Source: Euryarchaeota archaeon UBA59 (GTDB lineage Archaea; Thermoplasmatota; Poseidoniia; Poseidoniales; Thalassarchaeaceae). From it: 12,776 nt of DNA. The stretch lies in the NCBI GenBank assembly GCA_002505495.1, contig DAVI01000110.1, forward strand, positions 11,367 to 24,142, read 5' to 3'. The notes beneath the pieces are model-generated. The model did not search any database and was not told the origin of the DNA. It saw only the letters and a program-made list of their open reading frames with translations. Below, piece by piece: positions 4,926 through 10,856 of the stretch. Each line of letters starts with the position of its first letter. The stretch's first letter is position 1. The position numbers were made by a program, and so were the translations under genes.

Positions 4926-6050
4926 TCAGTTGATGAATTCAAGGCTGCGGTTGCGCATGGTACGCATTTGCTGGTGGGCGTTCGCCCCGAAAATCTGCTG
5001 ACTCTTGACTCCGGTCAAGACGAGTAACACTCGAACTTCGTTGCCCATGTTCTCGTCAACCGTGGCTCCCCAGATGATGCGGGCATAGGGATTGATTTTC
5101 TCGCGTATTTCCTGGGCACACAACTCCGCCTCACCGAGCGTCAGCGAAGGTCCGCCGACCACATTGACCAACGCCCCGCGGGCGTCTGAGATGTCGATGT
5201 CGAGCAGCGGTGACTGAAGCGCCTCTGCGGTGGCAACTGCGGCACGGTTCTCGCCGGTCGCCTCTCCAAGTCCAATCATCGCCATACCACCGCCGTTCAA
5301 CATCACGCTGCGAAGGTCCTCGAAGTCGAGGTTGACCAACCCCTCCTTGGTAATCATCTCAGAGACACCGGCGATGGAACGCATCAGCAACTCGTCAGCG
5401 ACTCGGAAGGCCGCTTCGATGGGAAGGTCGCGCACGCCCTCAACCTCCAGCAACTTCTCGTTGGGCAGAACCACCACCGTGTCGCACACCTCTCGCAGTC
5501 GCTCAAGGCCCCACTCGGCGTTCTGCCGGCGCAGCGTGCCTTCGGATGAGAAGGGATAGGTCACAACAGCGATTGTAAGTGCGCCGGCAGACTTTGCCAG
5601 CCGCGCCATCACATGGGCGGAGCCGGTACCAGTGCCACCTCCAAGACCAGCGGTCACGAATGCTAGGTCGCAGCCAATAACTGCGGAGGAGAGAGTTCTC
5701 TCGGATTCGAATGCAGCCTTCTCGCCTTTCTCAGGGTCGCCACCAGCTCCACGCCCTCGGGCAGTCCTGCCGATGAGGACCTTCTTATCGACCTTCGAGC
5801 GAAGTAGGTGTTGAGCGTCGGTGTTCACCGCATAGCCGGTGATGTAGTCGCCATCCAACAACCCCTCCTCATGCAGTCTCTGAACGGTGTTGCAGCCGCA
5901 ACCTCCGCAACCAAAGACCCGGATTCGCGGTGCCAAACTCGCCAGCAGCGTAACCAATTCCTCATCATTCGGGGAAGAAGGAGTCGCCTCGACAGGCTCC
6001 TCAGTCTCACCTTCTTGCAGTTCAAGCACCCGGTCAATCAAATGGCGCAT
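4926..6050 (-). CDS. ftsZ: Cell division GTPase FtsZ
   Basis: FtsZ is the tubulin-like GTPase that forms the division ring. The 374 residues show all the nucleotide loops: T1 GCGGCGCNTV (47-56), T2 NTDAQ (76-80), T3 RGRGAGGDPEKG (98-109), T4 tubulin signature GLGGGTGTGSA (135-145), T5 TYPFSSEG, T6 LPNEKLL and the T7 synergy loop NLDFEDL (240-246) with the catalytic acidic residues. The C-terminal beta-domain has the family segment ARIIWGATVDENMGNEVRV, and the protein ends in a short basic tail (MRTMRNRSLEFIN). The first 40 residues are an acidic, Pro/Ser-containing extension before the GTPase core. T1 is unusual in having three cysteines. The ATG at 6050 lies about 27 nt after a TATA-like box, which suggests a leaderless or nearly leaderless message. 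The gene heads the conserved block with secE and nusG and is divergent from the large surface-protein gene. Confidence 0.96.
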   Translation of the reverse strand: MRHLIDRVLELQEGETEEPVEATPSSPNDEELVTLLASLAPRIRVFGCGGCGCNTVQRLHEEGLLDGDYITGYAVNTDAQHLLRSKVDKKVLIGRTARGRGAGGDPEKGEKAAFESERTLSSAVIGCDLAFVTAGLGGGTGTGSAHVMARLAKSAGALTIAVVTYPFSSEGTLRRQNAEWGLERLREVCDTVVVLPNEKLLEVEGVRDLPIEAAFRVADELLMRSIAGVSEMITKEGLVNLDFEDLRSVMLNGGGMAMIGLGEATGENRAAVATAEALQSPLLDIDISDARGALVNVVGGPSLTLGEAELCAQEIREKINPYARIIWGATVDENMGNEVRVLLVLTGVKSQQIFGANAHQQMRTMRNRSLEFIN

Positions 6051-6070
6051 ACACGGAGGCTCGCTGAAGG

Positions 6071-6080
6071 TGTCTTAACA
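6071..6080 (-). promoter_or_regulatory. Possible TATA box of ftsZ
   Basis: On the minus strand this reads TGTTAAGACA, about 26 nt before the ftsZ ATG. That is the distance expected between a TATA box and the first transcribed base, so ftsZ may be leaderless. Confidence 0.4.
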
Positions 6081-6115
6081 GTGACGCAGGCGGACCACGC
6101 GCGAAAGGCGTTTAT

Positions 6116-9100
6116 GTGAGGCTTCCACAATTGCCAAAACCTAGAAAAACGGCTGTTTTCCGGGATGACCACTCGCCCGAAGTTCAAAGGGGGAAGTCTG
6201 CCCTTGGCAGGGTGATGAGGTTCTCTGCACAGGTGATTGTGACACTTCTCCTCCTCTCACTGGCCGTTGGCTTCCTAGGTGGGATTTCCAAGAACGGTCA
6301 GAGTGTTGTCTCCGTAGATGAGCAGCCAGATGGGCAGGAAGGTGGGCTCGAGGTACTTTCCGAGGAGGCTACCGTGTATGGTAGCGGATCTGGCCTGTGG
6401 AGTCTGGCAGACGGGCCACCGATTCAATCAGGCTGGTCGGCGTTGACCTGGCAGCCGGATCCGAAGGGGGCCATCTGGGAACTCGACATCAGTCCTGATG
6501 GTGAGCGGCTGGCAGCGGTTGACATTGTTGATCATCGGCTCTATGTCTGGAATATCAGCGATGGCAGGGTTCTGCTTTGGGTTGGCCACAGCAAGGCTGT
6601 AGTCGATGTGGTTTGGCTCTCAAACGACTGGGTTCTTGTCGCTGATGGAGAGACTGGCTGGTATTCCTACGAGGTGATTGACGACGGCTCAGCACGACCC
6701 CAGTCTACCGCGCAGATGCGTTCTGGTGAATGGACCGATTCGATGACTGGCACCTACAACGGCTGGCTTTGGGGGCTCGACGCTTCCATCAGCCACTCAA
6801 AAGTCGTCTTCTGCGGAAATATCGACCATCTGAACATGGGCGGTGAAGTCGTGATTGCGGATATTGACCATTTCATCGACGGCTCGGCACACAACGCCCG
6901 CCACTTCCTGCCGCAATTCTGGAGTCAGGACTGTGACATCTCGGCCGACGGAACATTGGTCGCCGCGCTCGGCCGCAACATGACGAACTACCCGGATGGC
7001 GGAGTCGGATATCGCGACCATGTCTATGTAATCAATGCAGACACAGGAACGCTCGACTTCGACCGTTTGGTGGCGGGTGACAACAGCACCGCATGGGCCA
7101 TTGACTGGGAGCCGTTCGGCGCAGGTTACACAATCGCCTACAACCACCCAACACCCGGCCAGCCGGGGCAGTGGGAGGGAGTCGCCTCTCTCTACGATAC
7201 TGCCTCGGGCGGGGTGATATGGTATTCGCCGATACCTCAGAATGTCAGCAGTCTTCGCTGGCTCTCAGATGGCAACTATCTCGGCGTCGGTCTCTACGAC
7301 CCGGGTCGAATCTCCTTCATCGACTCCGGCGGCAACATCGTGAGAAATTTTGGCTGGCACTCGGTGATGTCAGGCAGCACCGGCCAGCCGGAGGACATCA
7401 CTTCGGTTGCCACAATCCACCGCCCGAACAGCGGCACAATCGACCAATGGATTGCATCGGGTGGAAAGGATGGCAGCATCGAGATTTGGTCCATCGACCA
7501 GTCGAACTTCGAGATTGTGCCGATACGGAGGTTCGGCCCACACACCGTTCGTGAGATAGCGGTGAATCCCACGCTAGACCTGGTCGGGATCGCCGAATCA
7601 TCTGGCACCATCACAATTCGCTCAGGGCAGAACGGTTCTATGGTTTCTCAGTGTTTTCACCCAGAATTTGGTCAGTACAAGTACGACATCCCAAATGTGA
7701 AGTCAGTCGATTGGGGGCCCGGTTGGGTGGCAGGTGGATTCAGCGATGGGATGGTGATTGGCTGTGACACGCAGAACAAGTGGGCTTGGCAGTTTGATCT
7801 CAGGAGTCAGAGGACTGTCGGTTCGTTCGGCCGAGTGGCAGTGCACCCCCAAGGTCAGTACATCGCAGTCTCCTGGAGCGAGAACCAGACCGACCCGACA
7901 AAGGATGGTTGGGTAGCGATAGTCGACCCGCTGTCCCAGCAGATTCTGAAAGAGTGGTCCTACGCGGAAACCCATTGGACTCTCGACTTCAGCGAATTCG
8001 GCGGCAAACTCGCCTCTGTCTCACAATCTGGAAGTGTTCGAATATGGAACACCAGCGACCCCAATCCTGCCAATTGGATGGACGATGGCTCACCCTATTC
8101 ACATCAGGGATATGTTGGTGTATGCCAGTGGATGTTAGGAGCACCAGACATTCTGATCACTGCCGGTTGGGACAAGCAAGTCATCTTCTACGACATCATG
8201 GGGCAAGCGCCGATGATGCAGTTCACCCTCTTGGAAGAGGCATTCTCATTCACTTTCCTGTTGTCCCAAGGACAGTTCGCGGTCGGCACCGGGAACGCCT
8301 CAACCTCGGCAAGCGGACAGATCGAGTTCTTCGACATGGCTACCAGCATCCGGTCTAGCACCTACAATTTCACCAACATCCCTCGCGGGCTCGGAGTTCT
8401 CCCGACAGATGATTCCCCGGTGGTCGTAAACCACACAGGTACTTTTCTGACTTTGAAGAGAGACGCGGATGGGGATGGTTGGATAGGTGATGACGACGCC
8501 TTCCCCCTCGATCCGACTCAACATGAGGACACCGACCAGGATGGTTGGGGGGATGATTCTAGTCAGTTGAATGGTGACGGTTGTCCGACTGATTTCGGAA
8601 CCAGCACCGAGGATAGGTATGGCTGTCCCGATTCTGATGGTGATGGCTATAGTGACCCCGACGGGGTTTGGCTCGCTCATCCGGTTGGAGGTGGCGACGC
8701 TTTCGTCTCAAACCCAGCGCAGTGGCACGACACCGACGGTGACGGTCATGGTGACAACTACACCTACCTAATTGGAACGGATGGTCTGCGCGAGGCTGAA
8801 TCCGGTGACGCCTTCTACAATGATTCGGCGCAATACAGGGACCGGGATGGCGACAACTGCGGTGACAACTACACCTATTCATTGGATAACGGGATGAGAA
8901 TCAACGAGGTGGGTGACGCCTTCCCAACCGATGCGACACAATGCAACGACTTCGACGGTGACGGATATGGTGACAATTACGCCTACACAGTCGATGGGAA
9001 TGGATTAAGGGTTGAGAATGGCGACGCCTTCCCAGCTGACAACCTCGCCTGGTCAGACCTTGATGGAGACGGCTGCCCAACCGATTCAGCAACCGGACTC

Positions 9101-9913
9101 GACATCGACCTCCATCCGACAAATCCAGACGCCTGCACCGAGGAGATTCCCTTCACTTGGCCAGCGGGACTCACGGTCACCATAAGCAATGATGCCACCC
9201 TTTGGCAGGTCAACATCTCTTGGACAAGTGCAGACGCCAACACGCTGCAGGTTCTGCTCTCCACGGCCGAGACTGACGCCAACGGTAACCCGACATCAGG
9301 CGACTATGTCACCCGGCAGGTATGGACCACATTGGGAGCTGTCGATGAGTCGATTCCAATCGACCGAGCAACCTCCAATTCAGGGCTCCTGCATGTCCAC
9401 CTCATTGTGGCCCCCAATACGGGTAACTCGCTCGAACAGGATTGGAGCGCTCTCTGGTTCGAAGAGAGCACCGGCGGAGGAGGCACCGACAACGGCAGTG
9501 GGACCAACGGCAGTGGGACCAACGGCAGTGGGGGCTCAGATACCGGCGGCAACGGTGGAGACACCCAAGGTGAGGGGAACGGCACTGGGGATGGTGGAGC
9601 CGGGATAGGTGATGAGGCGCAGACGGATGACGGTGAGTCAAACGGCAAGTTGGTGATGGTAATCGTCGCAGTGATGGTACTCGTCATCATGGGACTACTT
9701 CTCTTCGCGATGAAGTACAACCGAGGCACGACCGAGATTGTCCAAGGCGCCTACACCCAAGTCCAGCCCGAGACCGACCTTCCTCCACAACCACGAGTTC
9801 TTCCCCCATGCAAGGTGTGCGACGGTCCGGTGCAAGAGGTCGTCCATCAGGGTAACCTGTGGAGCTGGTGTCCGACCTGCCGAGCGTGGCTCGACTTCCT
9901 AGGCAAACAATGA
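6116..9913 (+). CDS. Large envelope protein: WD40-like propeller, Asp/Gly repeats, C-terminal membrane helix and zinc-ribbon tail
   Basis: The 1265-residue protein has a clear modular order. A basic N-terminus is followed by a membrane helix or signal at about 36-57 (TLLLLSLAVGFLGG). A WD40-like beta-propeller spans roughly 100-770, with blade ends such as LYVWNIS (about 141), IEIWSI (about 454), VRIWNT (about 640) and VIFYDI (about 688). Asp/Gly calcium-type repeats span 782-1007 and resemble thrombospondin type-3 repeats. A beta-sandwich follows at about 1015-1115, then a Gly/Ser/Asn linker and a second membrane helix at 1178-1201. The cytoplasmic tail has C1232-x2-C1235-x16-C1252-x2-C1255, a zinc-ribbon-like pattern. 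The topology puts the propeller outside and the ribbon inside. GTG at 6116 gives the longest frame; GTG 6212 or ATG 6215, directly before the first helix, are alternatives, and TTTATG at 6111-6116 could be a TATA box favouring them. The function is unknown; ligand sensing or envelope assembly is inference. Confidence 0.9.
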   Translation: MRLPQLPKPRKTAVFRDDHSPEVQRGKSALGRVMRFSAQVIVTLLLLSLAVGFLGGISKNGQSVVSVDEQPDGQEGGLEVLSEEATVYGSGSGLWSLADGPPIQSGWSALTWQPDPKGAIWELDISPDGERLAAVDIVDHRLYVWNISDGRVLLWVGHSKAVVDVVWLSNDWVLVADGETGWYSYEVIDDGSARPQSTAQMRSGEWTDSMTGTYNGWLWGLDASISHSKVVFCGNIDHLNMGGEVVIADIDHFIDGSAHNARHFLPQFWSQDCDISADGTLVAALGRNMTNYPDGGVGYRDHVYVINADTGTLDFDRLVAGDNSTAWAIDWEPFGAGYTIAYNHPTPGQPGQWEGVASLYDTASGGVIWYSPIPQNVSSLRWLSDGNYLGVGLYDPGRISFIDSGGNIVRNFGWHSVMSGSTGQPEDITSVATIHRPNSGTIDQWIASGGKDGSIEIWSIDQSNFEIVPIRRFGPHTVREIAVNPTLDLVGIAESSGTITIRSGQNGSMVSQCFHPEFGQYKYDIPNVKSVDWGPGWVAGGFSDGMVIGCDTQNKWAWQFDLRSQRTVGSFGRVAVHPQGQYIAVSWSENQTDPTKDGWVAIVDPLSQQILKEWSYAETHWTLDFSEFGGKLASVSQSGSVRIWNTSDPNPANWMDDGSPYSHQGYVGVCQWMLGAPDILITAGWDKQVIFYDIMGQAPMMQFTLLEEAFSFTFLLSQGQFAVGTGNASTSASGQIEFFDMATSIRSSTYNFTNIPRGLGVLPTDDSPVVVNHTGTFLTLKRDADGDGWIGDDDAFPLDPTQHEDTDQDGWGDDSSQLNGDGCPTDFGTSTEDRYGCPDSDGDGYSDPDGVWLAHPVGGGDAFVSNPAQWHDTDGDGHGDNYTYLIGTDGLREAESGDAFYNDSAQYRDRDGDNCGDNYTYSLDNGMRINEVGDAFPTDATQCNDFDGDGYGDNYAYTVDGNGLRVENGDAFPADNLAWSDLDGDGCPTDSATGLDIDLHPTNPDACTEEIPFTWPAGLTVTISNDATLWQVNISWTSADANTLQVLLSTAETDANGNPTSGDYVTRQVWTTLGAVDESIPIDRATSNSGLLHVHLIVAPNTGNSLEQDWSALWFEESTGGGGTDNGSGTNGSGTNGSGGSDTGGNGGDTQGEGNGTGDGGAGIGDEAQTDDGESNGKLVMVIVAVMVLVIMGLLLFAMKYNRGTTEIVQGAYTQVQPETDLPPQPRVLPPCKVCDGPVQEVVHQGNLWSWCPTCRAWLDFLGKQ
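8460..9138 (+). repeat. Asp/Gly calcium-type repeats in the envelope protein
   Basis: This region codes for residues 782-1007, with repeated DxDGDGxGD loops. Within it, four successive units start at residues 872, 909, 945 and 981, a period of 36-37 residues (111, 108 and 108 bases). The shared frame is DxDGDGxGDNYTY, then DG-R, then GDAFPxD. The DNA copies have diverged, so this is an old protein repeat rather than recent slippage. The acidic loops suggest calcium binding. Confidence 0.85.
9491..9532 (+). repeat. 15-bp tandem repeat coding for a Gly/Ser/Asn linker
   Basis: The unit aacggcagtgggacc occurs twice exactly, plus a third copy of 12 bases. It codes for NGSGT repeats in the flexible linker between the beta-sandwich and the C-terminal membrane helix. 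The exact copies point to recent slippage, so linker length may vary between strains. Confidence 0.9.
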
Positions 9914-9957
9914 GAAATGTCTTTCCTAGGGGCACAGCGCACGATGTTGGAATCATG

Positions 9958-9986
9958 TTCAATTAATTTTAATCGCCCGGCGGGCG
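9958..9986 (-). terminator. Terminator-like hairpin with A/T tract
   Basis: On the minus strand CGCCC-GCC-GGGCG (9986-9974) is followed at once by ATTAAAATTAATTG, which carries the TAA stop of the 286-residue gene. It lies between two convergent genes. The plus-strand gene ends 60 nt earlier and reads into TTAATTTTAAT, so the T-rich stretch could stop transcription from both sides. Confidence 0.45.
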
Positions 9987-10829
9987 GCTGGACTGGGAGT
10001 ATTCGTGATAGTCGACCACCGGCTCGAGCGAGTCGATTGCCGACTGAAGACGAGCGTTTGCTGCCTGCTCGCCGGTAGCGATGGATTCCATCTGACGGCT
10101 CAATTCAGCAGCCCTCTGTTTGAGAGCGACCGCCGGTGCTGCCGGAAGGGCGAGTGCAGGATCGCACCAACGGCCAATGTCGACTAACAGCCGTTCAAGG
10201 GGGTGTGCGGAGTCACCCTCGGGCATCAAGACGAATTCTTCTCCGAGGCGGTTCACCGGACCCGCAGCGGCGAGCGCTGCGTCGAGCTGTTTTGCCGCCT
10301 TGCCTGCTTTTCTCAAATGACCCTTCAACTTCTCATACCCTTCGAGTGGTCTTAGAGATGCTTCTAAGTTGTATTTCGCCCCTCTTCGAGCCGCTTTGAA
10401 GGATGAAAGGGCAGGCCCCAACTTTCCGTTACCCAGGTGGGAGCGACCGGTCTGAATCGAGTCACTGGTGTGCAGGCCCTTCACCACCGCCGCACCTTCA
10501 GGGTCACCCGCACGGGAGAGAGTGTTAGCCAGCCGCTTGCGTTCTGCGTCTCGCTGTTTCCCCGCCCGTATGCTCTGCTTCCACTTGCCTCTAATTTCCA
10601 ATATGGATGCGTGGTCACGCAACGCTTCGACGAGAAGTCTCTGTCTTGTCAGGTCCCGCTTCTTGTCAGACAGAAGCATGGCGCACAATTCTTCTGCCAT
10701 CACCTCGGCAATCTCAAGCCTGCCATCGCCGACATAACGGCGAATCTGTTCAACCACCTTAGTAGGGTCGTCCATGCCGAACAAGTGAATCTCCTCATTT
10801 TCCGAGAGTGGGCCCTCCGCCAATACCAC
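9969..10829 (-). CDS. Hypothetical helical protein, 286 aa, possibly TPR-like
   Basis: I do not recognise a specific family. Almost the whole product is predicted by eye to be alpha-helical, with Ala/Leu/Arg/Lys-rich segments such as IAEVMAEELCAMLL, RQRLLVEALRDHASILEIRGKW and LGNGKLGPALSSFKAARRGA. The spacing of the small and large residues resembles a TPR-like or coiled helical solenoid. There is no signal peptide or membrane helix, so it is cytoplasmic. The longest frame starts at GTG 10829; ATG at 10775 (MDDPTKVVEQIRRYV) is a good alternative, with GAGGAG 14 nt upstream. An ATG at 10846 in another frame gives MPNQPEWYWRR..., so a start in that phase followed by a frameshift cannot be excluded. 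It follows the surface-protein gene on the same strand after 27 nt, probably in one operon. It could therefore act on that protein's cytoplasmic tail, which is inference from the arrangement only. Confidence 0.75.
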   Translation of the reverse strand: MVLAEGPLSENEEIHLFGMDDPTKVVEQIRRYVGDGRLEIAEVMAEELCAMLLSDKKRDLTRQRLLVEALRDHASILEIRGKWKQSIRAGKQRDAERKRLANTLSRAGDPEGAAVVKGLHTSDSIQTGRSHLGNGKLGPALSSFKAARRGAKYNLEASLRPLEGYEKLKGHLRKAGKAAKQLDAALAAAGPVNRLGEEFVLMPEGDSAHPLERLLVDIGRWCDPALALPAAPAVALKQRAAELSRQMESIATGEQAANARLQSAIDSLEPVVDYHEYSQSSRPPGD

Positions 10830-10856
10830 TCCGGTTGGTTAGGCATGGCTGGAAAA

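Noticed and set aside
8460..9138. CRISPR-like or DNA-level repeat array
   Set aside because: The periodicity is at protein level only; the DNA copies are diverged and in frame, with no exact repeats or spacers.
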